Assembly (NCBI GenBank): GCA_029961685.1
Contig: JARWKL010000004.1
Coordinates: 26,603,610 to 26,667,609 of the forward strand
Reading direction: 5' to 3'
Length of the DNA: 64,000 bases
Source of the DNA: Aristolochia californica
Lineage: Eukaryota > Streptophyta > Magnoliopsida > Piperales > Aristolochiaceae
Position numbers and translations under genes: made by a program. The notes beneath the pieces were generated by a model. It was not told the origin of the DNA. It worked only from the letters and a program-made list of their open reading frames with translations, and searched no databases. The stretch's first letter is position 1, and the number at the start of each line of letters is the position of its first letter. Below, one piece after another: positions 46,801 through 61,459 of the stretch.

Positions 46801-49084
46801 GTTAGGTCAGCTTTTTGTAAATGGGTAAAATAATGGCATGTTTGACTCGAGTAAATATCCCACCGCACGTTCACTTGAGAATTTAATGTTATACTACTTA
46901 AAAGGTTTGGATCCATAGGTCATTTGCATTTTTAACATGTTTCAAGAATGCGTAGCCATTTATTTAAACATGTGTAGACAAACTCTGTCTTAAAAAATAC
47001 CAAACTCATAGGGTTGATCTAGTGGAATTTGCCAAACTTGGATTGCAAAATTTTTGTGTTCATTTGTGGTGAGTGAAAAAATTTGATTTACTTACATTTT
47101 TTTGCTGCTTTAAATTTTTTCTATACATAAACTATAAAATTTTGATTTTGTTGTGATCTATTTGCCTTTTATCTCTTCTTTTGTTTACGAGATGATGGGA
47201 AAGTGAAAACTCAAGTTTATATTTAAGAAAATAGTATACATCAAAAATGAATAAGCACAAGGCACAAATGCAGAGAGAGATAATTCCAAAAAGTGTTTAT
47301 AATTTTTAGGGATTGGAAACTCTTTTTAGTTTTTATATATGAAATTCGGCAATCGTTAGGAAAAGTGGGAGGCAGGGAATTTTAACGGAGTGTTGACTAC
47401 CAATTCATAACTCATTCCTTACAAAAAATAGCCCATTACGCATGATAAAACACTTTAAAATCATCTAGATTGTTAGGTTAGCTTTTTGTTAATGGGTAAC
47501 ATAATGGCTTGTTTGACTCGGGTAAATATCCAACCGCACGTTCACTTGAGAATTTAATGTTATTCTCTTTAAAAGGTTTGGATCCATAGGTCAGTTGCAT
47601 CTTTAACATGTTTCAAGAATTTATATCCATTTATTTAAACATGTGTAGAGAAAACTCTTTCTAAAAAAATACAGAGCTAATAGGGTTGATCTAGTAGAAT
47701 TTCCCAAACTTGCATGGCAAAATTTTTGTGTTCATTTGTGGTGAGTGAATAAATTTTATTTACTTACATTTTTTTATTGCTTTAAATTCTTTCCCTACAA
47801 AAACTCTAAAATTTTCATTTTTTTTGTGATCTATTTGCCTTTTATCTCTTTTTTTGTTTACGAGATGATGGAAAAGTGAAAACTCAAGTTTATATTTAAG
47901 AAAAAAGTATACATATAAAATGGATATGCACAATGCACAAATGTAGAGAGGGATAATTGAAAGAAGTGTTTACAATTTTTAGGGATTGTAAAATCTTTTT
48001 AGTTTTTATATATCAAGTTCAGCAATCGTTGGGAAAAGGATGAGGCGGGGCATTTTGTAACTGAGTGTTGACTCCATATTCATAACTCATTCCTTACAAA
48101 AATATAGCCCGTTACGCATGAAAAATCACTTTAAAATCATTTGTGATCGTTAGGTCAGCTTTATGTAAATGGGTAAAATATTGGCTTGTTTGACTCAGGT
48201 AAATATCCCACCACACGTTCACTTGAGAATTTAATGTTATTCTCTTTAAAAGGTTTGGATCCATTGGTTATTTGCATCTTTAACATGTTTCAAGAATGCG
48301 TATCGATTTATTTAAACATGCGTTGACAAATCTCTTTGTTAAAAAATAATGAGCTTATAGGGTTGATCTAGTGGTATTTCCCATACTAGGATTGAAAATT
48401 TTTGTGTTCATTTGTGGTGAGTGAATAAATTTAAATTACTTACATTTTTTTATTTCTTTAAATTCTTTCTTTACATAAACTATTAAATTTTCATTTTGTT
48501 GTGATCTATTTGCCTTTTTTCTCTTTTTTTGTTTACGAGATGACTGGAAAGTGAAAACTCAAGTTTATATTTAAGAAAAAGGTATACATCTAAAATGGAC
48601 ATGCACAATGCACAAATTTAGAGAGAGATAATTCCAAAAAGTGTTTATAATTTTTAGGGATAGTAAACTCTTTTTAGTTTTTATATATCAAGTACGACAA
48701 TTGTTGGGAAAAGGGGGAGGTGGGGGATTTTTAACTTAGTGTTGACTCCCAATTCATAACTCATTCCTTACAAAAATATAGCCCGTTACGCATGATAAAT
48801 CACTTTAAAATCATTTAAGATCGTTAGGTCAGCTTTTTGTGAATGGGTAAAATAATGGCTTGCTTGACTCAGGAAAATATCCCACCGCACATTCATTTGA
48901 GAATTTAATGTTATTCTCATTAAAAGGTTTGGATCAATAGGTCATTTGCATCTTTAACATGTTTGAAGATTGAATATCCAATTATTTAAACATGTGTAGA
49001 AAAATCGCTTTCTAAAAAAATTCCGAGCTAATAGTGTTGATCTAGTGGAATTTCCGAAACTCGGATAGCAAAATTTTTGTGTTC

Positions 49085-49100
49085 ATTTGTGGTGGGCAAG
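49085..49100. repeat. Truncated satellite monomer (548 bp spacing)
   Basis: Between landmarks 48930 and 49478 CATTTGTGGTG joins directly to GGCAAGTGAAATCTC, losing ~130 bp. Confidence 0.85.
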
Positions 49101-52100
49101 TGAAATCTCAAATTTATATTTGAGAAAAAAGTATACATCTAAATTGGATATGCACAATGCACAAATGTAGAGAGAGATAATTCCAAAAAGTGTTTACAAA
49201 TTTTAGGGATTGTAAATTTTTTTAGTTTTTATATATCAAGTTCGACAATCGTTGGGAACAGGGGGAGGCGGGGGATTTTTAACTGAGTGTTAACTCCCAA
49301 TTCATAACTCATTCCTTACAAAAATATAGCCCGTTATGCATGAAAAATCACTTTAAAATCATCTATGATCGTTAGGTCAAATTTAAGTAAATGGGTAAAA
49401 TAATGGCTTGTTTGACTCAGGTATATTTCCCACCACAAGCTCACTTGAGATTTTAATGTTATTGTTTTTAAAAAGATTGGATCCATAGGTCATTTGCATC
49501 TTTAACATGTTTCAAGAATGCGTATCCATTTATTTAAACATGTGTAGACAAATCTCTGTCTTAAAAAATACTGAGCTAATAGGGTAGATCTAGTTGAATT
49601 TCCCAAACTTGGATAGCAAAATTTTTGTGTTCATTTGTGGTGAGTGAATAAATTTTATTTACTTACATTTTTTTATTGCTTTAAATTCTTTCCATACATA
49701 AACTCAAAAATTTTGATTTTGGTGTGATCTATTTGCCTTTTATCTCTTTTTTTGTTTACAAGATGATGGGAAAATGAAAACTGAAGTTTATATTTAATAA
49801 AAAAGTATACATCTAAAATGGATATGTACAATGCACAAATATAGAGAGAGATAATTCAAAAAAGTGTTTACAATTTTTAGGGATTGTAAACTCTCTTTAG
49901 TTTTTATATATCAAGTTCAGCAATCGTTGGGAAAAGAGGGAGGCGGGGGATTTTTAACTGTGTGTTGACTCCCAATTCATAACTCATTCCTTACAAAAAT
50001 ATAGCCCGTTACGCATGATCAATCACTTTAAAATCATCTATGATGGTTAGGTCAGCTTTATGTAAATGGGTTAAATAATGGCTTGTTTGACTCGGGTAAA
50101 TATCCCACCGCACGTTCACTTGAGAATTTAATGTTATTCTCTTTAAAAGGTTTGGAACCATAGGTCATTAGCATCTTTAACATGTTTCAAGAATGCATAT
50201 CCATTTATTTAAACATGTGTAGACAAATCTCTGTCTTAAAAATTACCGAGCTAATAGGTTTGATCTAGTGGAATTTGCCAAACTTGGATTGCAAAAATTT
50301 TGTGTTCATTTGTGGTGAGTGAAAAAATTTTATTTACTTACATTTTTGTGTTGCTTTAAATTCTTTCTATACATAAACTATAAAATTTTAATTTTGTTGT
50401 TATCTATTGGCCTTTTATCTCTTTTTTTGTTTACAAGATGGGAAAGTGAAAACTCAAGTTTATATTTAAGAAAAAAGTATACATAAAAAATGGATAAGCA
50501 CAATGTACAAATGCAGAGAGAGATAATTTCAAAAAGTGTTTATAATTTTTAGGGATGGTAAACTCTTTTTAGGTTTTATATATCAAGTTCGGCAATCGTT
50601 GGGATAATGGGGAGGCGGGGGATTTTTAACTGAGTGTTGACTCCCAATTCATAACTCATTCCTTACAAAAATATAGCCCGTTACACATGATAAATCACTT
50701 TAAAATCATCTCTGATTTTTAGGTCAGCTTTTTTTAAATGGGTAACATAATGGCTTGATTGACTCGGGTAAATATCCCACCGCACGTTCACTTGAGAATT
50801 TAATGTTATTCTCTTTAAAAGGTTTGGATCCATAGGTCATTTGCATCTTTAACATGTTTCAAGAATGAATATCCATTTATTTAAACATGTGTAGAAAAAA
50901 TTCTTTCTCAAAAAATACAGAACTAATAGGGTTGATCTAGTGGAATTTTCCAAACTTGCACAGCAAAATTTTTGTGTTCATTTGGGATGAGTGAATAAAT
51001 TTTTTTTACATACATTTTTTATTGCTTTAAATTCTTTCCATACATAAACTCTAAAATTTTGATTTTGTTGTGATCTATTTGCCTTTTATCTCTTTTTTTG
51101 TTTACGAGATGATGGGAAAATGAAAACTGAAGTTTATATTTAATAAAAAAGTATACATCTAAAATAGATATGCACAATGAACAAATGTAGAGAGAGATAA
51201 TTCAGAAAAGTGTATACAATTTTTAGGGATTGTAAACTCTTTTTAGTTTTTATATATCAAGTTCAGCAATCGTTGGGAAAAGGGTGAGGCGGGGGATTTT
51301 TAACTGTGTGCTGACTCCCAATTAATAACTCATTCCTTACAAAAATATAGCCCGTTATGCATGATCAATCACTTTAAAATCATCTATGATTGTTAGGTCA
51401 GCATTATGTAAATGTGTTAAATAATGGCTTGTTTGACTCGGGTAAATATCCCACCGCATGTTCACATGAGAATTTAATTTTTTCTCTTTAAAAGGTTTGG
51501 ATCCACAAGTCATTAGCATCTTTAACATATTTCAAGAATGCGTATCCATTTATTTAAACATGTGTAGACAAATCTCAGTCTTAAAAATTACCCAGCTAAT
51601 AGGGTTGATCTAGTGGAATTTGCCAAACTTGGATTGCAAAATTTTTGTGTTCATTTGTCGTGAGTGAAAAAAATTTATTTACTTACATTTTTGTGTTGCT
51701 TTAAATTCTTTCTATCCGTAAACTACAAAATTTTCTTTTTTTTGTGATCTATTTGCCTTTGATCTCTTTTTTTGTTTACGATATGAAGGGAAAGTGAGAA
51801 ACTCAAGTTTTGATTTAAGAAAAAAGTCTAATTCAAAAAAGGAAATGCCCAATGCACAAATGTGGAGAGAGATAATTCCTAAAAGTGTCTGTAATTTTTA
51901 GGGATTGTAAACTCTTTTTAGTTTTTATATATCAAGTTCTGCAATCGTCGGGAAAATGGGGTGGCGGGGGATTTTTAACTGAGTGTTGACTCCCAATTCA
52001 TAACTCATTCCTTACAAAAATATAGCCCGTGACACATGATAAATCACTTTAAAATCATCTCTGATTGTTAGGTCAGCTTTTTGTAAATGGGTAACATAAT

Positions 52101-55100
52101 GGTTTGTTTGACTCGGGTAAATATCCCACCGCACGTTCACTTGAGAATTTAATGTTATTCTCTTTAAAAGGTTTGGATCCATAGGTCATTTGCATCTTTA
52201 ACATGTTTCAAGAATGAATATCCATTTATTTAAACATGTGTAGAAAAAACTCTTTCTAAAAAAATACAGAGCTAATAATAGGGTTGATCTAGTGGAATTT
52301 CCCAAACTTGGACAACAAAAATTTTGTGTTCATTTGGGGTGAGTGAATAAATTTTATTTACATACATTTTTTTATTGCTTTAAATTCTTTCCATACATAA
52401 ACTCTAAAATTTTGATTTTGTTGTGATCTATTTGCCTTTTATCTCTTTTTTTGTTTACGAGATGATGGGAAAATGAAAACTGAAGTTTATATTTAATAAA
52501 AAATTATACATCTAAAATGGATATGCACAATGCACAAATGTAGAGAGAGATAATTCAAAAAAAGTGTTTACAATTTTTAGGGATTGTAAACTCTTTTTAG
52601 TTTTTATATATCAAGTTCAACAATCGTTGTGAAAAGGGGGAGGCGGGGGATTTTTAACTAAGTATTGACTCCCAATTATTAACTCATTTCTTACAAAAAT
52701 ATAGCCCGTTACGCCTGATCAATCAGTTTAAAATAATCTATGATCGTTAGGTCAACTTTATGTAAATGGGTTAAATAATGGCTTGTTTGACTCGGGTAAA
52801 TATCCCACCGCACGTTGACTTGAGAATTTAATGTTATTCTCTTCTAAAAGGTTTGGATCCATACGTCATTTGCATCTTTAACATGTTTCAAGAATGCCTA
52901 TCCATTTATTTAAAAATGTGTAGAAAAATCTCTTTCTAAAAAAATACCGAGCTAATAGGGTTCATCTAGTGGTATTTCCTAAACTTGGATAGCAAAAGTT
53001 ATGTGTTCATTTGTGGTGAGTGAATAAATTTTATTTACTTATATTTTTTTATTTCTTTAAATTCTTTCTATAAATAAACTATAAAATTTTCATTTTGTTG
53101 TGATCAATTTCCCTTTTATGTCTTTTTTTGTTTACGAGATGATGGGAAAGTGAAAACTCAAGTTTATATTTAAGAAAAAAGTATACATCTAAAATGGATA
53201 TGCACAATGCACAAATGTAGAGAGAGATATTTCCAAAAAGTGTTTACAATTTTTAGGGTTTGTGAAATCTTTTTAGTTTTAATATATCAAGTTTGGCAAC
53301 CGTTGGGAATAGGGGGAGGCGGGGGATTTTTATCTGAGTGTTGACTCCCAATTCATAACTCATTCCTTATAGAAATATAGCCTGTTATGCATGATAAATC
53401 ACTTTAAAATAATCTATGATCATTAGGTCACCTTTATGTAAATGGGTAAAATAATATCTTGTTTGACTCGGGTAAATATCCGACCGCACGTTCACTTGAG
53501 AATTTAATGTTATTCTCTTTAAAAGGATTGGATCCATAGGTCATTTGCATCTTTAACATGTTTCAAGAATGTGTATCCATTAATTTAAACATGTGTACAA
53601 AAATCTCTTTCTAAAAAAATACCGAGCTAATAGGGTTGATGTAGTGGAATGTCCCAAACATGGATAGCCAAATTTTTGTGTTCATTTGTGGTGAGTGAAT
53701 AAATTTTATTTACTTACATTTTTTTATTTCTTTAAATTCTTTTTATACAGAAACTCTAAAATTTTCATTTAGTTATGATCTATTAGCCTTTTATCTCTTT
53801 TTTTGTTTACGAGATGATGGGAAAGTAAAAACTCAAATTTATATTTAAGAAAAAAATATACATTTAAAATGGATATGCACAATGCACAAATGTTGAGAGA
53901 GATAATTCCAAAAAGTGTTAATAACTTTTAGGGATTGTAAACTCTTTTTAGTTTTTATATATCAAGTTCGGTAATCGTTGGGAAAATGGGGAGGCGGGGG
54001 AGTTTTAACTGAGTGTTGACTCCCAATTCATAACTCATTCTTTACAAAAATACAGGCCGTTACGCATGATGAATCACTTTAAAATCATCTATGATCGTTA
54101 GGTCAGCTTTATGTAAATGTGTAAAATGATGGCTTGTTTGACTGGGGTATATATCCCACCGCACTTTCACTTGAGAATTTAATGTTATTCTCTTTAAAAG
54201 GTTTGGATCCATAGGTCATTTGCATCTTTAACCTCTTTCAAGAATGCGTACCCTTTTATTTAAACATGTGTAGAAAAATATCTTTCTAAAAAAATACCGA
54301 GCTAATAGGGTTGATCTAGTGGAATTTCCCAAACTTGGATAGCAAGATTTTTGTGTTCAATTGTGGTGAGTGAATAAATTTTATTTACTTACATTTTTTT
54401 ATTGCTTTAAATTATTTCCATACATAAACTCTAAAATTTTCATTTTGTTGTGATCTATTTGCCTTTTATCTCTTTTGTTGTTTATGAGATGATGGGAAAG
54501 TGAAAACTCAAGTTTATATTTAAGGAAAAAGTATACATCTAAAATGGATATGCACAATGCACAAATTTAGAGAGAGATAATTCCATAAAGTGTTTACAAT
54601 TTTTAAGGATTGTAAACTCTTTTTAGTTTTTATACATCAAGTTCGGCAATCGTTGGGAAAAGGGGGAGGCGGGGAATTTTTGACTGAGTGTTGACTCCCA
54701 ATTCATTACTCATTCCTTACAAAAATATAGCCCGTTACGCATGATAAATTTAAAATCATCTATAATCGTTTGGTGAGCTTTATGTAAATGGGTAAAATAA
54801 TGGCTTGTTTGACTCCGGTAAATATCCCACCGCACCTTCACTTGAGAATTTAATGTTATTCCCTTTAAAAAGTTTGGATCCATAGGTCATTTGCATCTTT
54901 AACATGTTACAAGAATGCATATCCATTTATTTGTACATGTGTAGAAAAATTTCTTTCTAAAACATTATCGAGCTAATGGGGTTGATCTAGTGGAATTTCC
55001 AAAACTCTGATAGCAAAAATTTTTGTGTTCATTTGTGGTGAGTGAATAAAATTTCTTTACTTACATTTGTTTATTTCTTCAAATTCTTTCCATACATAAA

Positions 55101-56254
55101 CTCTAAAATTTTCATTTTGTTGTGATCTATTTGGCTTTTATCTCTTTTTTTTGTTTACGAGATGAAGGGAAAGTGAAAACTCTAGTTTTGATTTAATAAA
55201 AAATTTTACATCTAAAATGGAAATTAATAATCCACAAATGAAGAGAGAGATAATTCCAAAAAGTGACTATATTTTTAGGGATTGTAAAATCGTTTTAGTT
55301 TTTATATATCAGGTTCTACAATTGTCCGAAAGAGGGGGAGGCAGGGGATTTTTAACTGAGTGTTGACTCCCAATCCATAAGTGATTCCTTTAAAAAATAT
55401 AGCTCGTTACGCATGATAAATCACTTTATAATCATCTGTGATCGTTTGGTCAGCTTTTTGTAAATGGGCAAAATAATAGCTTGTTAGACTCGAGTAAATA
55501 TCTCACCGTACGTTCACTTGAGAATTTAATGTTAATCTCTTTAAAAGTTTTGGATCAATAGGCCATTTGCATCTTGAACATGTTTCATGCATGCATATCC
55601 ATTTTTTAAAGCATGTGCTAAAAAATCTCTTTCTTATAAAATTCCAAGCTATTAGGGTTGAACTATTGGAATTTTCCAAACTTGGATAACAAAACTTTTG
55701 TATTCATTTGTGGTGTGTGAATAAATTATATTCACTTACATTTGTTTACTGCTTTAAATATTTTCCATACATAAACTCTTAAATTTTTATTTTGTTGTGA
55801 TCTATTTATCTTTTATCCTTTTTTTTTTGTTTACGTGATGAAGGGAAAGAGATAACTCAAGCTCTGATTTAAGAAAAAAATATACATCTAAAATGGAAAT
55901 GCAAAATGCACAAATGTAGAGCTAGATAATTCAAAAAAGTGATTGTAATTCATAGGGATTGTAAACTCTTTTTAGTTTTTATACATCAGGTTCTGCAATT
56001 GTCGGTAAAAGGGGGAAGGGAGGGACTTTTACCTGAGTGTTGACTCCCAATCCATAAGTCATTCCTTACAAAAATATAGCCCGTTACACATGATAAATAA
56101 CTTTACTATCATCTGTGATTGTTAGGTCAGCTTTCGTTAAATGGGCAAAATAATGGTTTGTTTGGTTCGGGTAAAAATCCCACTGCACATTCACTTGAGA
56201 ATTTAATGTTAGTCTCTTTAAAAGGTTTGGATCCATAGGTCATTTGCATCTTTA

Positions 56255-56293
56255 ACATGTTTCAAGCATGCATATCCATTTTTTAAAACATGT
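56255..56293. other. Representative conserved dyad of the satellite monomer
   Basis: ACATGTTT (56255-56262) and AAACATGT (56286-56293) are perfect reverse complements around a 23-base loop that itself contains GCATGC. The pair recurs at the same monomer position in most units of both subfamilies. It could extrude as a cruciform. Confidence 0.75.
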
Positions 56294-59200
56294 GTAGAAA
56301 AATCTCTTTCTTATAAAATTCTGAGCTATTAGGGTTGAACAAGTGGAAATTCCCAAACTTGGATAACAAAACTTCTGTGTTCATTTGTGTTGTTTGAATA
56401 AATTGTCTTTACTTCATTTGTTCATTGCTTTAAATTATTTCCATACATAAACTCTAAAATTTTCATTTTGTTGTGATCTATTTGCCCTTTATCACTTTTT
56501 TTGGTTACGAGCTGAAGGGAAAGTGAAAACTCAAGTTTTGATTTAAGGAAAAAGTATACATCTATAATGGAAATACACAATGCACAAATTTTGAGAGAGA
56601 TAGTTCTGAAAAGTGTCTGTAATTTTTAGGGATTAAACTCTTTTTTATTTTTATATGTCAGGTTCTGCAATCATTTGGAAAAGGGGGAGGCAGGGGATTT
56701 TTAACTGAGAGTTGACTCCCTATCCATAAGTCATTCCTTAGAAAAATATTGCTCGTTACTCAATAAAAATCAATTTATAAACATCTATGATCGTAAGGTC
56801 AGCTTTTTGTAAGTAGCCAAAATAATGGCTTATTTGACTCGGGTAAATAGCCCACCCCAAGTTCATTTGAGAATTTATTGTTATTCTATTTAAAAGGTTT
56901 GGATCCATAGGTCATTTGCATCTTGAACATGTTTCAAGCATGCATATCCATTTTTTAAAAAATGTGTAGAAAAATCTCTTTTTTATAAAATTCCGAGCTA
57001 TTAGGGTTGAACTAGTGGGATTTCCCAAACTTTGATAAAAAAAATTTTGTGTTCATTTGTGGTGTGTGAATAAATTTTCTTTATGTACTTTTTTTATTGC
57101 TTTAAATCTTTCCATACATAAACTCTAATATTTTCATTTTATTGTGATCTATTCACTTTTTATCTCTTTTTTTTGTTTACGAGCTGAAAGGAAATAGAAA
57201 ACTCAAGTTTTTATTTTCGAAAAAAGTATACATCTATATTGGAAATGCACAATGCACAAATGTAGAGAGAGATAATTCCAAAAAGTCTCTATAATGTTTA
57301 AGGGTTGTAAACACTTTTTAGTTTTCAGATATCATATTCTGCAGTCGTCGGGAATAGGGAAAAGCAGGGGATTTTTTACTGAGAGTTGACTCCCAATCTA
57401 GAAGTCATTCCTTACAAAAATATTGTCTGTTACACAATATAAATCACTTTACAATCATCTATGATCGTTAGGTCAGCTTTTTGTAAGTGGGCAAAATAAT
57501 GGCTAGTTTGACTCGAGAAAATATCCCACCACACGTTCACTTGAGAATTTAATGTTATTCTCTTTAAGAGGTTTGGATCCATCGGTCATTTGCATCTTTA
57601 ACAAGTTTCAAGCATGCATATCCACTTTTTACAACATGTGTTGAAAAATCTTTTTCTAATAAAATTCTGAGCTATTAAGGCTGAACAAGTGGAAATTCTA
57701 AAACTTGGATAACAAAACATTTTGTGTTCATTTGTATTGTGTGAATAAATTTTCTTTACTTCATTTGTTTATTACTTTTAATTATTTCCATACATGAATT
57801 CTAAAATTTTCATTTTGTTGTGATCTATTTGCCTTTTATCTCTTTTTTGTGTTTACGAGCTGAAGGGAAAGTGAAAACTCAAGTTTTGATTTAAGAAAAA
57901 AGTATACATCGATAATGGAAATTCACAGTGCACAAATTTAGAGAGATAATTCCAAAAAGTGTCTGTAATTTTTAGGGATTTTAAACTCTTTTTATTTTTT
58001 ATATGTCAGGTTCTGCAATCATTTAGAAAAGGGGGAGGTAGGGGATTTTTAACTAAGAGTCGACTCCCAATCCATAAGTCATTCCCTAAAAAAATATTGC
58101 CGGTTACTCATAATAAATCAATTTACAAACATCTATGATCGTTAGGTCAGCTTTTTGTAAGTGGGCAAAATAATGGTTTGTTTGACTCGGGTAAATAGGC
58201 CACCGCACGTTCATTTAAGAATTTAATTTTATTCTCTTTAAAACGTTTGGATCCATTGGTGATTTACATGTTTAACATGTTTCAAGTATGCATATCCTTT
58301 TTTAGAACATGTGTAGAAAAATCTCTTTCATATAAAATTCTGAGCTATTAGGGTTGAGCTAGTGGAATTTTCCAAACTTGGATAACAAAAATTTTGTGTT
58401 CATTTGTGGTGTGTGAATTAATTTTCTTTATTTACATTTGTTTATTGCTTTCAATTCCTCTAAAATTTTCATTTTGTTGTGATATATTTGCTTTTTTTCT
58501 CTTTTTTTTTTTTGTATACGAGATGATGGGATAGTGAATACTCATGTTTTGATTAAAGAAAAAAGTATACATCTACAATGAAAACGCACAATGCAAAAAT
58601 GTAGAGAGAGATAATTCCAAAAAGTGTCTGTAATTTTTAGGGATTGTAAACTTTTTTAGTTTTTATATATCAGGTTCTGCAATCGTCGAGAAAAGTGGGA
58701 GGCATGGGATTTTAAACTGAGTGTTGACTCCCAATACATAAGTCATTCCTTAAAAAAATATTGCATGTGACGGATGATAAATCACAGTAAACTCATAACT
58801 TTTTGTAAATGGGCAAAATAATGGCCTGTTTCACTCGTGTAAATATTCCTCCACATGTTCACACTAGAATTTAATATTATACTCTTTAAAAGGTATGGAT
58901 CCATTGGTCATTTTCATCTTTAACAAGTTTCAAGCATGCATATCCATTTTTTAAAACATGTGTAGAAAAATCTTTTTCTTATAAAATTCCAAGCTATTAG
59001 GGTTGAACAAGTGAAAATTCCCAAACTTGGATAAAAAAACCTTTCGTGTTCGTTTGTGGGGTGTGAATAAATTTTCTTTACTTAGATTTGTTTATTGCTT
59101 TAAATTCTATCCATACATAAACTCTAAAATTTTCTTTTGTTGTGAACTATTTGCCTTTTATCCTTTTTTTTGTTTACGAGATGAAGGGAAAGTGAAAACT

Positions 59201-60349
59201 CAAGTTTTTATTCAAGAAAAAAGTATACATCTAAAATGGAAATGCACAATGGACAAATGTAGAGAGAGATAATTCAAAAAAGTGTCTGTAAATTTTAGGG
59301 ATTGTAAACTTTTTTTAGTTTTTATATATCAGGCTCTACGATCGTCAGGAAAAGGGGGAGGCGGGGGATTTTTAACTAAGAGTTGACTCCCAATCCATAA
59401 GTTATTCATTACAAAAATATAGCCCGTTACGCATGATAAATCATTTTACAATCATATATGATCGTTAGGTCAGTTTTTTGTAAGTAGGAAAAATAATGTC
59501 TTGTTTGACTCGGGTAAATATCCCACCGCAAGTTCACTTGAAAATTTAATGTTATTCTCTGTAAAAGGTTTGGATCCATTGGCCATTTGCGTCTTTAACA
59601 TGTTTCAAGCTTGCATTTAAATTTTTTAAAACATGTGTAGAAAAATCTTTCTTATAAAATTCTGTGCAATTAGGGTTGAACTAGTGGAATTTCCAAAACT
59701 AGGATAACAAAACTTTTGTGTTCATTTCTAGTGTGTGAATAAATTTTATTTACGTACATTTGTTTATTGCTTTAATTTCTTTCCGTACTTAAACTCTAAA
59801 ATTTTCATTTTGTTCTGATCTATTTGTCTTTTATCTCTTTTTTTGTTTACGTGATGAATGGAAAGTGAAAACTCAAGTTTTGATTGAAGAAAAAAGTATA
59901 CATCTAAAATGGAAATGCACATTTCACAAATGTAGAGAGAGATAATTCCAAAAAGTGTCTGTAATTTTTAGGGATTGTAAACTCTTTTTCCTTTTTATAT
60001 ATCATGTTCTGCAATAGTCGGGAAAAGGGGAAGGCGGGGGATTTTTAACTAAGTGTTGACTCCCAATACATAAGTCATTCCTTAGAAAAATATAGCTTGT
60101 TACACATGATAAATCACCTTACAATCATCTATGATTGTCAGGTCAGCTTTTTGTAAATGGGCTAAATAATGGCTTGTTTGAATCGGGTAAATTTCATTCC
60201 GCACATTAACTTGAGAATTTAATGTTATTCTCTTTAAAAGGTTTGGATTGATAGGTCATTTGTATCTTTAATATGTTTCAAGCGTGCATATCCATTTTTT
60301 AAAACATGTGTAGAATAATCTCTTTCTTATAAAATTCCGAGCTATTAGG

Positions 60350-60365
60350 GTTGAACTAGAGGGAT
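60350..60365. repeat. Truncated satellite monomer (311 bp spacing)
   Basis: GGGTTGAACTAGA joins GGGATTTTTAACTGAG, removing about 365 bp of the unit. It is the largest internal deletion seen in the array. Confidence 0.85.
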
Positions 60366-61459
60366 TTTTAACTGAGTGTTGACTACCAATCCTTAAAAAA
60401 ATATAGCTCATTGCACATGTTAAATCACTTTACAATCATCTATGATCATTTGGTCAGCTTTTTGTAAATGGGCAAAATAATGGCTTGTTTGACTCGAGTA
60501 AATATCACACCACACGTTCACTTGAGAATTTAATGTTATTCTCTTTAAAAGGTTCTTATCCAAAGGTCATTTTCATATTTAACATGTTTCAAGCATGCAT
60601 ATCCATTTTTTACAACATGTGTAGAAAAATTTCTTTCTTATAAAATTATTCGCAATTAGTGTTCAACTAGTGGAATTTCCCAAACTTGGATAACAAAAAT
60701 TTTGTGTTCATTTGTTGTGTGTGGATAAATTTTTTGTACTTACATTTTTTTAGTGCTTTAAATTCTTTCCATACTTAAACTCTAAAATTTTCATTTTGTT
60801 ATGATCTTTTTGCCTTTTATCTCTTTTTTTGTTTACGAGGTGAAGGGAAAGTGAAAACTCAAGTTTTGATTTATGAAAAAAGTATACATCTAAAATGGAA
60901 ATGCACAATGCACAAATGTAGAGAGAGATAATTCCAACAAGTGTCTGTAATGTTTAGGGATTGTAAACTCTTTTTAGTTTTTATATATGAGGTTTGGCAA
61001 TCGTCGGGAAAAGGGGGAGGCAGGGATTTTTAACTGATTGTTGACTCCCAATCCATAAGTCGTTCCTTACAAAAATATAGCTCGTTGTGCAAGTTAAATC
61101 ACTTTACAATCATCTATCATTGATAGGTGAGCTTTTCGTAAATGGGCAAAATAGTGGCTAGTTTGACACGGGTAAACATCGCATCGCACGTTCACTTGAG
61201 AATTTAATATTATTCTCTTGAAAAAGTTTGGATCCATAGGTCATTTTCATCTTTAACATGTTTCAAGCATGCATATCCATTTTGTAAAAACATGTGCAGA
61301 AAAATCTTTTTCTTATTAAATTCCTAGCTATTAGGGTTGAACTTGTGGAATTTCCTAAACTTGGATAACAAAAATTTTGTGTTCATTTGTGGTGTGTGAA
61401 TAAATTTTCTTTACTTATATTTTTTTATTACTTAAAATTCTTTTTATACATAAACTCTA

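Larger units (their letters stand above)
43340..55040. repeat. Satellite subfamily B block
   Basis: About 17 monomers carry a linked set of differences from A: CAATTCATAACTCATT, TTTAAAATCATC, GGGTAAAATAATGG, CAAGAATGCATATCC with TTTATTTAAACATG, TTGATCTAGTGG, GGATAGCAAAATTTTT, GATGATGGGAAAG, TTTATATTTAAG, GGATATGCAC and TCGGCAATCGTTGGG. A patch at ~51770-51960 has A-like bases (GATATGAAGGG, TCTGCAATCGTCGGG) inside the block, so conversion or recombination between types has occurred. Confidence 0.85.

Noticed and set aside
56300..56350. Telomere-like TTAGGGTT in each monomer
   Set aside because: Only one copy per monomer (ATTAGGGTTGAAC) and never in tandem, so it is not an interstitial telomere.
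23113..59272. Open frames of 60-81 codons in the satellite (23113, 31464, 35980, 37194, 40644, 59027)
   Set aside because: Neighbouring monomers carry stops in the same frames, so they are chance survivors of a non-coding repeat.
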